Source: an uncultured Flavobacterium sp.
GTDB lineage: Bacteria; Bacteroidota; Bacteroidia; Flavobacteriales; Flavobacteriaceae
Assembly: GCA_946480635.1 (NCBI GenBank)
Contig: CAMLKV010000024.1
Span: 1 to 12,394, forward strand
DNA length: 12,394 nucleotides
Reading direction: 5' to 3'
Position 1 is the first letter of the stretch, and the number at the start of each line of letters is the position of its first letter. Below are positions 1-7,175 of this stretch, one piece after another. The position numbers and the translations under genes are program-made. The notes beneath the pieces are model-generated. The model searched no databases. It was not told where the DNA came from and saw only the letters and a list, made by a program, of their open reading frames with translations.

Positions 1-2248
1 CTCTTTGATTATTGACCACAACGTACCCTACTCCATTGCCCCATGCTCTTGAAATTCCATCCGCATAACCAATAGGAACTGTTCCTACTCTTGTTTTATT
101 TTCTGCAACAAATCTTCTGCTGTAACCAACACTTTCACCAATGTTAATTTCTCTTATTTGAGATATAACTGATTTTAGTGTTCCAACATTTTCTAGCATC
201 AACATTTCATCTTCATCATTAGAAACTCCATATAACCCTATCCCCAAACGCACCATATCATACTGAGCCTCTGGATAATTAGTAATTCCGGAAGTATTAC
301 ATATGTGACGAGTAGGATTAATTTTAAGTTCTTTCATTATTAATGAAGAATCTCTTTCAAAATCAGAAATTTGTTTCAGTGTAAATTCATTATGTGAAGG
401 GACATCACTCGAAGCCAAATGTGATAAAATACTCTTTACTTTTACTGAAGTTTCGCCTTTTAACATCGAGATGAGTTCTGGAATCAACTCTGAATCAAAA
501 CCTAAACGATTCATACCTGTGTTGATTTTAATATGAATTGGATAGTTAACCAATTCCTTTTGACTGGCAATTTTTAGGAAAGCTTTTAATTCCCTGATAC
601 TATAAATTTCAGGCTCCAAATCGTACTGAATCATAGAAGCAAAACTTGTCATTTCAGGGTTCAATACCATAATAGGTAATTCTATGCCTGCTTTTCTAAG
701 TTCAATACCTTCATCTGCAAAAGCAACTCCCAAATAATCAACTTTATGATGTGATAAAAGTTTTGCAATTTCATAGCTTCCGCTACCATAACCAAAAGCT
801 TTTACCATGACCATAACTTTAGTTTTTGGCTTAAGTTTCGATTTAAAATAATTCAGATTGTGACTAATTGAATTCAAATTGATTTCTAAAACCGTTTCAT
901 GCGTTTTTTCTTCAAGCAGTGATACAATATTTTCAAATTCAAATTGTCTTGAACCCTTTATGAGAATAGTTTCATTATTAAAATCCAAAGATTCAAATGA
1001 TTTAATAAAATCCTTTGTAGAAGCAAAAGAAACTGAATTGAGAAACTTGCTTTTATACTTTACAACAGTTTCACCAATGCAAATAACTCGTTTAATTTTA
1101 TGAGAAATAATTAATTGAGAAACTCTTGAATATAATTCCTCATCTGATAATCCTGACTGAAAAATATCCGATAAAATTAAAGTTCTTTTATTATGCTGTT
1201 TTTGATGTTCAAGAAAATCCAATGCTATTTTAAGTGATTGAAAATCTGAACTATAACTATCATCAATTAAAGTACAATTATTAATTCCATTTTTAACTTT
1301 CAAACGCATTTCAACTGGAAATAATTCAGAGACTCTACTTTGGATTATTTCCTCATTATAATTCATGTATAACATTGTCAAAACACAATGCATACAGTTT
1401 TCTATTGAAGCATCATCTGTAAAAGGAATAGAAATAGAAAAACATAACTTCTTATAAGTCAGATTTAAATTTGAATGATCTTCAAATGATTTTATCTGAC
1501 AGAACACATCAGCACTTCTCTCGTGAGTACTCCATGTAAACGTTTTGATTTCTGGTTTAAGAAAAGCTTCAACTGTTTTGTTTTTATTCATTATTAGGAC
1601 TTCAACATCCGAAAACAATCGTAGTTTTTCCTTTATTTTCTGCGAAATATCGACAAACCCTTCGTCATGAGCCGTTCCAATATTTGTAAGTACTCCAATC
1701 GTTGGATTAATCACTTTTTGCAAATGAATCATTTCTCCTGTGGTAGAAATCCCCGCTTCAAAAATTCCAAGATTATGATTTTCATTAATTGCAATCACAG
1801 AAAGTGGTACACCTACTTGAGAGTTATAACTCTTTGGACTTCTTATTATGTTATAATCGGGACTTAAAAGAAAATTAAGCCATTCTTTAACTATAGTTTT
1901 TCCGTTACTTCCAGTAATTCCTATTACTGGAAAACTAAATAAACTTCTGTAATAGGCTGCAAAATCTTGCAAAGCTTTAAGTGTATTTTCTACTACTAAA
2001 AAGTTTGCTTTATCATTTATATTATCAGGAATATAATTTACAACAAAGTTATTTACTCCTTTATCAATTAAGTCGTTGATATATATGTGTGCATCATGAT
2101 TTGGACCAACTAATGCAAAAAATAAAGTTCTATTATTATTTTGCTGTGAACGACTATCAATCGAAACATTATCTATAATTCCTGTAGATAATTCAATATT
2201 AGCTTTAGCATCAATTACAGGAATAATATTTTTTAGTGGAATACTCAA
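1..2248 (-). CDS. murF-alr: Bifunctional UDP-MurNAc-tripeptide:D-Ala-D-Ala ligase / alanine racemase (MurF-Alr fusion), C-terminus cut by window edge
   Basis: One open frame of 749 codons joins two enzymes of cytoplasmic peptidoglycan precursor synthesis. Residues about 1-445 are a Mur ligase, which adds D-Ala-D-Ala to UDP-MurNAc-tripeptide. It has the ATP loop GITGSNGKT at 110-118 (Lys117), then IFEAG and a C-terminal domain with VEMRLKV and LIDDSYSSD. From about residue 450 (TVLEINLNSISHNL) it is a fold-type III PLP alanine racemase supplying D-Ala. The PLP lysine is K483 in MVKAFGYGSG, and the catalytic tyrosine is Y709 in ESVGYSRR. This fusion is known in Bacteroidetes. The family is usually about 815-820 residues, so roughly 70 are missing at the left edge. 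The start is TTG at 2248, 4 nt after the tdk stop and preceded by AGAGAG. An in-frame stop at 2291-2293 lies upstream and there is no early ATG, so TTG is the best choice. No frameshift was seen. Confidence 0.95.
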   Translation of the reverse strand, partial: MSIPLKNIIPVIDAKANIELSTGIIDNVSIDSRSQQNNNRTLFFALVGPNHDAHIYINDLIDKGVNNFVVNYIPDNINDKANFLVVENTLKALQDFAAYYRSLFSFPVIGITGSNGKTIVKEWLNFLLSPDYNIIRSPKSYNSQVGVPLSVIAINENHNLGIFEAGISTTGEMIHLQKVINPTIGVLTNIGTAHDEGFVDISQKIKEKLRLFSDVEVLIMNKNKTVEAFLKPEIKTFTWSTHERSADVFCQIKSFEDHSNLNLTYKKLCFSISIPFTDDASIENCMHCVLTMLYMNYNEEIIQSRVSELFPVEMRLKVKNGINNCTLIDDSYSSDFQSLKIALDFLEHQKQHNKRTLILSDIFQSGLSDEELYSRVSQLIISHKIKRVICIGETVVKYKSKFLNSVSFASTKDFIKSFESLDFNNETILIKGSRQFEFENIVSLLEEKTHETVLEINLNSISHNLNYFKSKLKPKTKVMVMVKAFGYGSGSYEIAKLLSHHKVDYLGVAFADEGIELRKAGIELPIMVLNPEMTSFASMIQYDLEPEIYSIRELKAFLKIASQKELVNYPIHIKINTGMNRLGFDSELIPELISMLKGETSVKVKSILSHLASSDVPSHNEFTLKQISDFERDSSLIMKELKINPTRHICNTSGITNYPEAQYDMVRLGIGLYGVSNDEDEMLMLENVGTLKSVISQIREINIGESVGYSRRFVAENKTRVGTVPIGYADGISRAWGNGVGYVVVNNQR

Positions 2249-2252
2249 CTCT

Positions 2253-2861
2253 CTATTTTCTTTTTTGTTGTTTTTCTTCTTCTTGTTTTTTCATCGCATT
2301 ATAATATGCTGCACGACTCAAAGGTTCGTATTCTTCGGTTTCACCAAGTAAAACCAAACTATCATTTTGAGTTTTTCTAAAGCTATAATTAGCCAAGTTC
2401 CCTGTGCGTGTACAGACCGCATGCACTTTAGTAACATATTCGGCAGTAGCCATAAGAGCAGGCATTGGTCCAAAAGGATTTCCTTTAAAATCCATGTCTA
2501 AACCTGCAACAATTACTCTAATTCCTGAATTGGCCAAATCGTTACAAATAGCTACAATTTCATCATCAAAAAACTGCGCTTCATCAATTCCTACAACATC
2601 ACAACCTTGTGCTAAAATTCTAATATTAGCGGCTGCAGGAACAGGAGTCGAACGAATTTCGTTTTTATTATGAGATACAACCATCTCTTCATCATAGCGT
2701 GTATCTATAGATGGCTTAAATATTTCTACTTTTTGTTTTGCAAACTGAGCCCTCTTTAATCTGCGAATTAATTCTTCTGTTTTACCAGAAAACATTGACC
2801 CACAGATTACTTCAATCCAGCCAAATTGTTCTTTATGGTTTACTGTATTTTCAAGAAACAT
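2253..2861 (-). CDS. tdk: Thymidine kinase, type II (TK1-like)
   Basis: This 202-residue enzyme phosphorylates thymidine to dTMP with ATP in the pyrimidine salvage pathway. The P-loop GSMFSGKT is at 21-28 (Lys27), and GIDEAQFF at 91-98 contains the Walker B Asp93 and catalytic Glu94. [13 protein letters not shown] and the lasso region follow, as in Bacillus-type enzymes. The structural zinc site is mostly gone. Where Bacillus subtilis Tdk has Cys-X2-Cys, this protein has CTRTG (150-154), and the later Cys/His pair is replaced by SRAAYY. From memory, close flavobacterial homologues share this, so I regard it as lineage-typical, not damage. The C-terminus ends in a Lys/Glu-rich tail. The start is ATG at 2861 with an A/T-rich leader and no Shine-Dalgarno site. 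It is probably the first gene of an operon with murF-alr. Confidence 0.97.
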   Translation of the reverse strand: MFLENTVNHKEQFGWIEVICGSMFSGKTEELIRRLKRAQFAKQKVEIFKPSIDTRYDEEMVVSHNKNEIRSTPVPAAANIRILAQGCDVVGIDEAQFFDDEIVAICNDLANSGIRVIVAGLDMDFKGNPFGPMPALMATAEYVTKVHAVCTRTGNLANYSFRKTQNDSLVLLGETEEYEPLSRAAYYNAMKKQEEEKQQKRK

Positions 2862-3005
2862 TTTTTATTTTTATAACGATAAAAAAGAATAGTTTTTATT
2901 ACTTTGTAACAGAACAAATTTATTAAAAAACAAACGCTTTAGTTACTATAATTATAAAAGTTATAAATAATTTTAAGTCACACATCAAACAATATCTGTA
3001 ACCAA
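2862..3005. other. Divergent intergenic region between tdk and the acidic-protein gene
   Basis: These 144 very AT-rich bases must drive transcription both ways. I see no RNA gene, coding potential or strong hairpin. The only recognisable elements are -7-like boxes: TAAATTTG on the minus strand (2915-2922) and a one-mismatch TTACTTTG on the plus strand (2899-2906). Neither has a TTG at the expected -33 distance. Confidence 0.6.
2915..2922 (-). promoter_or_regulatory. Candidate Bacteroidetes -7 box for tdk-murF-alr
   Basis: The minus strand reads TAAATTTG, a full match to the Bacteroidetes -7 consensus TANNTTTG. It lies about 54 nt upstream of the tdk ATG, implying a leader of roughly 48 nt. 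No TTG -33 element is found 17-23 nt upstream, and the region is so AT-rich that chance matches are likely. Confidence 0.35.
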
Positions 3006-3932
3006 ATGAAAAAGAAATTAGAAGCCGAATTAATTAGCATTGCCCACCGAATCTTAAAAATGAAAAATAAAGATGACGTTAAGGAATTGCATCATGAAGC
3101 ACAAAAGTTATATGAAAAATTATCGGTTTTGTTATTTGTTGAAGAAAATTTTGATGCTGTAAAACCAACTATCGGAATTCATGAAATCGAATCAAAACTT
3201 GAGAAAGCCTTTGATTTTGATGAAAAAATTGTGGTTGCTGAAATTAAAGAAGACATCAATCATGAATTTACAGTAGAAACTAAAGCAGAAGAAAAACCAA
3301 TCGAGGAAGAATTATCTAAAGAAGATACTCCTAACGAAGAGACAACTTTTGAAGAGTTAAAAGATGAAGCAAAAGAAGAGATAATCGAAGAAGACAATAC
3401 TGTTGTTGAAGAAACAGTGCCTACTGTAGTGCCTGAAATTGAAAAACCTGAAGAAGAAATTGTTGTATTTGAAGAAAAAACTCCAAAAGAAGATAAAAAA
3501 CAAATTTCTTTCGAAGATTTATTAGGAGGAATTCAGCCAGAACCAATTTTTGAAAGAATTGATAAAGTTGAGACTAAAAAAGTAACTGAAATCAAACCTG
3601 AACCAGTTTTAGAAACTGCTTTTGAAGAAAAGACCATTGAAGAAAAACCAGTGGTTTCTAAAAAAGAAGAAAAATTTGGAGCAAATTTAAACGATAAGCT
3701 AAACAAAGGTTTAAACATTGCCTTAAACGATCGTATTGCCTTTGAAAAAAATCTTTTTGGCGGAAGCAGTGAAGATCTAAATCGTGTTATTTCTCAATTA
3801 AACACTTTGGACAGCTTAGAAGATGCCAAAAACTTCATTGATGAAATGGTAAAACCTGACTATAACAACTGGGAAGGTAAAGACGAATTCGTATCTAGAT
3901 TCATGGAACTTGTAGAAGGTAAATTTGCATAA
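3006..3932 (+). CDS. Acidic protein of unknown function (tdk-rsmI intergenic neighbour)
   Basis: I do not recognise a named family for this 308-residue protein. Three parts are visible. Residues 1 to about 70 are charged and probably helical (LISIAHRILKMKN, HHEAQKLYEKLSVLLFVEEN). Residues about 75-220 form a low-complexity stretch dominated by Glu, Lys, Pro, Thr and Val, with loosely repeated EEKP/EEKT, PEPIFE and PEPVLE segments, and probably disordered. Residues 223-308 are well composed and look folded, with GLNIALNDRIAFEKNLFGG and a C-terminal helical part containing NWEGKDEF. There is no signal peptide or membrane segment, so it should be cytoplasmic. The stop codon abuts the rsmI start (TAAATG), which suggests translational coupling. 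As I recall, proteins of this layout occur in other flavobacteria, sometimes with unsupported names such as ParA. No Walker motif is present here, so such a label would be wrong. Confidence 0.85.
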   Translation: MKKKLEAELISIAHRILKMKNKDDVKELHHEAQKLYEKLSVLLFVEENFDAVKPTIGIHEIESKLEKAFDFDEKIVVAEIKEDINHEFTVETKAEEKPIEEELSKEDTPNEETTFEELKDEAKEEIIEEDNTVVEETVPTVVPEIEKPEEEIVVFEEKTPKEDKKQISFEDLLGGIQPEPIFERIDKVETKKVTEIKPEPVLETAFEEKTIEEKPVVSKKEEKFGANLNDKLNKGLNIALNDRIAFEKNLFGGSSEDLNRVISQLNTLDSLEDAKNFIDEMVKPDYNNWEGKDEFVSRFMELVEGKFA

Positions 3933-4607
3933 ATGGGTAAATTATACATTGTCCCAACTCCTATTGGAAACCTTGAAGACATGACTTTTAGAGCAATTAA
4001 AGTTTTAAAAGAAGTAGACTGTATTCTTGCAGAAGATACGCGTAATAGCGGAAAATTACTCAAGCATTTCGAGATTAGTACACATATGCAAAGCCATCAC
4101 ATGCATAACGAACATAAAACTGTTGAAGGTTTAATAAAACGTTTGCAAGCTGGTGAAACTATTGCTTTAATTAGCGATGCTGGTACTCCTGCAATTTCTG
4201 ATCCTGGATTTTTATTAACTCGTGCTTGTGTAGAAAATAACATTGAAGTTGAATGTTTACCGGGTGCTACAGCTTTTGTGCCTGCTTTGGTAAATAGTGG
4301 ATTGCCGAACGATAAGTTTATTTTCGAAGGATTCTTACCGGATAAAAAAGGACGTCAAACTAGATATTTAGCCCTTGCGGAAGAAACTCGTACTATGATT
4401 TTATATGTTTCTCCTCATAAATTAGTTAAAACTCTTGGTGAATTTGTACAGTATTTTGGAGCTGACAGACAAGTTTCTGTATCAAGAGAATTATCAAAAC
4501 TACATGAGGAAACTGTTCGTGGTACTGCCGAGGAAGTTTTAAAACACTTTGAAGCAAAACCTCCGAAAGGAGAAATTGTGGTTTGTGTAGCAGGGAAATC
4601 AAAGTAG
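3933..4607 (+). CDS. rsmI: 16S rRNA (cytidine(1402)-2'-O)-methyltransferase RsmI
   Basis: This 224-residue enzyme of the tetrapyrrole-methylase fold uses S-adenosylmethionine to methylate the ribose of C1402 in the 16S rRNA decoding centre. The family motifs appear in order: VPTPIGNLED at 7-16, AEDTRNSGKLL at 33-43, ISDAGTPAISDPG at 80-92 (the AdoMet-binding region), LPGATAFVPAL at 109-119, SRELSKLHEE at 184-193 and KGEIVVCV near the end. It is shorter than the 286-residue Escherichia coli protein because the extra C-terminal segment is absent. I believe the short form is usual in Bacteroidetes. The ATG immediately follows the TAA of the upstream gene with no spacer, so no separate ribosome-binding site exists and coupled translation is likely. 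Confidence 0.97.
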   Translation: MGKLYIVPTPIGNLEDMTFRAIKVLKEVDCILAEDTRNSGKLLKHFEISTHMQSHHMHNEHKTVEGLIKRLQAGETIALISDAGTPAISDPGFLLTRACVENNIEVECLPGATAFVPALVNSGLPNDKFIFEGFLPDKKGRQTRYLALAEETRTMILYVSPHKLVKTLGEFVQYFGADRQVSVSRELSKLHEETVRGTAEEVLKHFEAKPPKGEIVVCVAGKSK

Positions 4608-4609
4608 CA

Positions 4610-4629
4610 TACTGTCTTCTCTCACAGTA
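4610..4629 (+). terminator. Weak hairpin just after rsmI
   Basis: TACTGT and ACAGTA form a 6-bp inverted repeat around an 8-nt loop, starting 2 nt after the rsmI stop. It is followed by an AT-rich stretch but no clear T tract. It may be a weak attenuator or terminator, or chance. The 59-nt gap to the next gene shows no full TANNTTTG box, so read-through from rsmI is possible. Confidence 0.25.
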
Positions 4630-4666
4630 AATAGTTTATAAAAAACAATAATTAACATTTAAGTAA

Positions 4667-5125
4667 ATGAAAGATTCAATTGATATAATTAACAAACATG
4701 AAAAGTTTGTTGAACAAATTTGTCAAACAGAAATAGTTTACACTCTTGAAAATAATGACGATTTTGCCATCTCGTATTCAAATAATTATGAAGATGATGA
4801 AGGAGAACCAATTCAATTAAATTGCTTTTGGAGTAATGAGGCTTTAGCAAAATCTTGTATAAAAGAAGAGTGGTCGGAATTCCAGATTTATCAAATTCCT
4901 TTAAATAAATTTATTGAATATTGGTGTATTGGTATTGATCATGATGATTTTATGATTGGAACTAATTTCGATTCAAATCTATACGGCTATGAATCTGATC
5001 CATTAGAGCTTATTCTAGAAATTATCGAAAAATTAAAACAGCTTGACAAAAAAATAGAATTCGAAAATTTTGAAGATATAAACGACTTAGAAAGTCAAAT
5101 TAAAGTTGCTTTATATGGAGAATAA
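4667..5125 (+). CDS. DUF2750 domain-containing protein
   Basis: This 152-residue acidic, soluble protein has no signal peptide or membrane segment. Its layout matches the DUF2750 family. An N-terminal helix (residues about 5-20) is followed by a strand region, YTLENNDDFAISYS. Then comes FWSNEALAKSCIKEEW (about 54-69), which corresponds to the family's 'W-P-hydrophobic-A' block. Next are IPLNKFIEYWCIGIDHDD and a DFMIGTNFD strand, and finally a C-terminal helix (about 112-128). The function of DUF2750 is unknown; family members resemble small SUKH- or SMI1-like cytoplasmic proteins only superficially, and I do not claim homology. The start is ATG at 4667 in an A/T-rich context. The HopJ-family gene begins inside its last codons, so the two are very probably co-transcribed. 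Confidence 0.75.
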   Translation: MKDSIDIINKHEKFVEQICQTEIVYTLENNDDFAISYSNNYEDDEGEPIQLNCFWSNEALAKSCIKEEWSEFQIYQIPLNKFIEYWCIGIDHDDFMIGTNFDSNLYGYESDPLELILEIIEKLKQLDKKIEFENFEDINDLESQIKVALYGE

Positions 5126-5447
5126 AATTCAAAAAATTTTTAATACTGATACAATTTCTTTTCAAGAAGTAATTGCTTTAATAGACGAAAATTATCACTT
5201 CACTCCTACTGGCTTTAAAAATGGTAATCAGTTTAATGAGGCAGGACAAAACAATGGTTCTTGCAAAATATTTGCTTTTGCAAAATTGAATAATTTATCT
5301 AAAGAAGAAACTTTATCTCTATTTGGTGATTACTATAAAGATGTTCTAAACACTCCTGAAGCAACTGACCATCAAAATATCCGTAATTTTATGCAATTTG
5401 GATGGGACGGAATTACATTCGAAGGAGAAGTGCTTACTGAAAAGTAA
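5115..5447 (+). CDS. HopJ-family protein (annotated 'type III effector HopJ')
   Basis: This 110-residue protein matches the HopJ family along its whole length. It has SFQEVIALIDENYHFTPTGF (about 15-34), the hallmark NEAGQNNGSCKIFAFAKL (41-58), a short helix KEETLSLFGDYYKDVL, and TDHQNIRNFMQFGWDGI (84-100). HopJ was named as a Pseudomonas syringae effector, but homologues are common in non-pathogens that lack type III secretion, so I infer an unknown cytoplasmic role. There is no signal peptide. I chose ATG at 5115, which overlaps the DUF2750 gene by 11 nt. A TTG at 5106 is the alternative and would add three residues. The gene ends one base before the convergent ade gene, leaving no room for a separate terminator. 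Confidence 0.88.
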   Translation: MENKIQKIFNTDTISFQEVIALIDENYHFTPTGFKNGNQFNEAGQNNGSCKIFAFAKLNNLSKEETLSLFGDYYKDVLNTPEATDHQNIRNFMQFGWDGITFEGEVLTEK

Positions 5448-5448
5448 A

Positions 5449-7080
5449 TCAATTCACTTCTAAATCAACAAACTGAAAAGTATTTCCGCTAAATAGTCCT
5501 TTATCAGACAATTTTAAATCTGGAATTACCAATAAAGCCATAAAAGAAAGCGTCATAAATGGCGCTTTTAATTTGCTACCTAAATCTTTTGCCATACTAT
5601 CAATTTCTTGATATAATTTTCCAGTTTCCCAACAATCTTTATCACTCATGATTCCAGCAACTGGAAGCGGTAAAACCTTTGTCTCATCACCATTTACAGC
5701 ACAAACACCTCCTTTACTTTCAATAAGTAAATTAACCGCTTTACAAATTTCTTCATCAGATGTTCCCACCACCACAATATTGTGACAATCATGCGCTACT
5801 GAACTGGCAATAGCTCCTTTTTTCAACCCAAAGTTTTTGATAAATGCTATAGCTGGAGCAGCATCTTGGTACCTATTTACCACAGTCATTTTTAAGATGT
5901 CATTATCAGTATCCGAAACTAGATTATTGTTTTCAATTTTTGAAGTATGATGAATTTCGTTTGTTATTAACTGTCCTTCCAAAGCTTCAATAACACGAAT
6001 CGTTTTTGAGTTACTGTTTATCACAAAATCAGAAATCTCTTTTACTGAAGTATTAAAATTGTTTGGTGTTTCAAAATCTACATGCTTCACAAATGATTCG
6101 CCATTATCAGCAACTAAAACACCATCAATATAGGTTTGAAGTACTTTAAAGTTTATCAAATCTTCAACAACAATAAAATCGGCGTTATCATTTATATTTA
6201 GTAATCCCACATTCATATTATAATGTTTTACAGGATTAATACATGCTGATTGTAAAACTTTAAAAATATCCATTCCTTTAACAACCGCTCTTGCACAAAG
6301 CTGATTGATATGACCTAATAATAAGTCATCTGGATGTTTATCATCTGAACAAAACATCATTTGTTCATAATGCTCAGGCAATAAATCTATTAAGGCATTA
6401 AAGTTTTTAGCTGCACTACCTTCTCTCACAATAACTTTCATTCCTAAATCAAGCTTTTCTTTAGCTTCATCGTAAGTAAAACATTCGTGATCCGTTGAAA
6501 TTCCTGCTGAAATATATTTTTTAATAGGTTCACCTCTCAAGCCTGGTGCATGACCATCAATTGGTTTGTTAAAATGCTTTGCCCAAGCTATTTTCTTCAT
6601 TACTTCTTCATCATCAAATAAAACGCCCGGATAATTCATCATTTCAGCCAAATAATTGATATCTGGCGAAGCTAATAATTCTTTAATACCTTCTGAATCA
6701 ATTACTGCACCCGCAGTTTCAAAAGAAGTAGCCGGAACACATGATGGCGCTCCAAAATGGAATTTTAGAGGTGTTTTCTTTCCGTTTTCTATCATGTAGT
6801 AAACGCCTTCTTTTCCTAAAACATTAGCAATTTCATGAGGATCCGAAATAGTCCCAACAGTACCGTGCAAAACTGCCACTTTAGCAAATTCTGAAGGCAC
6901 AAGCATAGAACTTTCAATATGAATATGGGCATCAATAAATCCGGGCAAAATGTAATTTTTACTTGAATTTTCCTTTTCTACAATCGAAATAATTTTACCA
7001 TTTTCAACAATTACTTCTCCTGAAAAAATCCTTCTGTTAAGTATATCAACTATTTGTCCTTCTATATTCATGTCATTCAT
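5449..7080 (-). CDS. ade: Adenine deaminase
   Basis: This 543-residue amidohydrolase converts adenine to hypoxanthine and ammonia in purine salvage. The metal-binding motifs are clear: [14 protein letters not shown] at 46-59, SDPHEIANV at 79-87, DGHAPGLRG at 175-183, STDHECFT at 195-202 and [11 protein letters not shown] at 243-253. The C-terminal adenine-deaminase domain has [12 protein letters not shown] and [17 protein letters not shown]. These features separate it from cytosine or adenosine deaminases and dihydroorotases. Length is close to the family norm (Escherichia coli Ade is 588). The start is either ATG at 7080 or the second Met at 7071; the two differ by three codons and the sequence does not decide between them. 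The enzyme is cytoplasmic and metal-dependent. The gene is transcribed divergently from recJ and convergently with the HopJ gene. Confidence 0.96.
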   Translation of the reverse strand: MNDMNIEGQIVDILNRRIFSGEVIVENGKIISIVEKENSSKNYILPGFIDAHIHIESSMLVPSEFAKVAVLHGTVGTISDPHEIANVLGKEGVYYMIENGKKTPLKFHFGAPSCVPATSFETAGAVIDSEGIKELLASPDINYLAEMMNYPGVLFDDEEVMKKIAWAKHFNKPIDGHAPGLRGEPIKKYISAGISTDHECFTYDEAKEKLDLGMKVIVREGSAAKNFNALIDLLPEHYEQMMFCSDDKHPDDLLLGHINQLCARAVVKGMDIFKVLQSACINPVKHYNMNVGLLNINDNADFIVVEDLINFKVLQTYIDGVLVADNGESFVKHVDFETPNNFNTSVKEISDFVINSNSKTIRVIEALEGQLITNEIHHTSKIENNNLVSDTDNDILKMTVVNRYQDAAPAIAFIKNFGLKKGAIASSVAHDCHNIVVVGTSDEEICKAVNLLIESKGGVCAVNGDETKVLPLPVAGIMSDKDCWETGKLYQEIDSMAKDLGSKLKAPFMTLSFMALLVIPDLKLSDKGLFSGNTFQFVDLEVN

Positions 7081-7175
7081 TTTATAAATTCAAAATAAGT
7101 ACTTTTTATTGATACGAACCTAATAAATCATGCTATTTTTAAGTACATTTGAAAAATAAACTTTCCTTTAAAAAT
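7081..7175. other. Divergent intergenic region between ade and recJ
   Basis: This 95-nt AT-rich spacer contains the perfect palindrome AAGTACTT at 7097-7104 and a second AAGTAC at 7141-7146. On the ade side, the minus strand reads TTATTTTG (7091-7098), one mismatch from TANNTTTG. I see no RNA gene or riboswitch-like fold. The palindrome overlaps the possible ade -7 box and could be an operator, but it could equally be chance. Confidence 0.4.
7144..7151 (+). promoter_or_regulatory. Candidate Bacteroidetes -7 box for recJ-MFS
   Basis: TACATTTG matches TANNTTTG fully. It overlaps the TTG triplet at 7149-7151 that would otherwise extend RecJ by nine residues. Transcription would begin near 7156-7158, downstream of that TTG, which supports ATG at 7176 as the true start with a leader of about 19 nt. 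No TTG -33 element sits at the usual distance; the nearest, at 7109-7111, is too far. Confidence 0.45.

Noticed and set aside
879..1103. Plus-strand open frame of 74 codons, and another at 1667-1867
   Set aside because: Both are antisense to the continuous murF-alr frame, whose motifs are intact across these positions.
3280..3670. Glu/Lys-rich repeats as a possible tandem-repeat or phase-variable tract
   Set aside because: The repeats are compositional and imperfect at the DNA level, with no homopolymer or exact tandem unit that could slip.
5115..5447. HopJ-family gene as evidence of a type III secretion effector
   Set aside because: There is no secretion gene or secretion-type N-terminus here, and the family is widespread in non-pathogens.
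7149..7175. TTG at 7149 as the recJ start, adding nine residues
   Set aside because: The triplet overlaps a full TANNTTTG box, and MRWSIKSKPE is the usual RecJ N-terminus.
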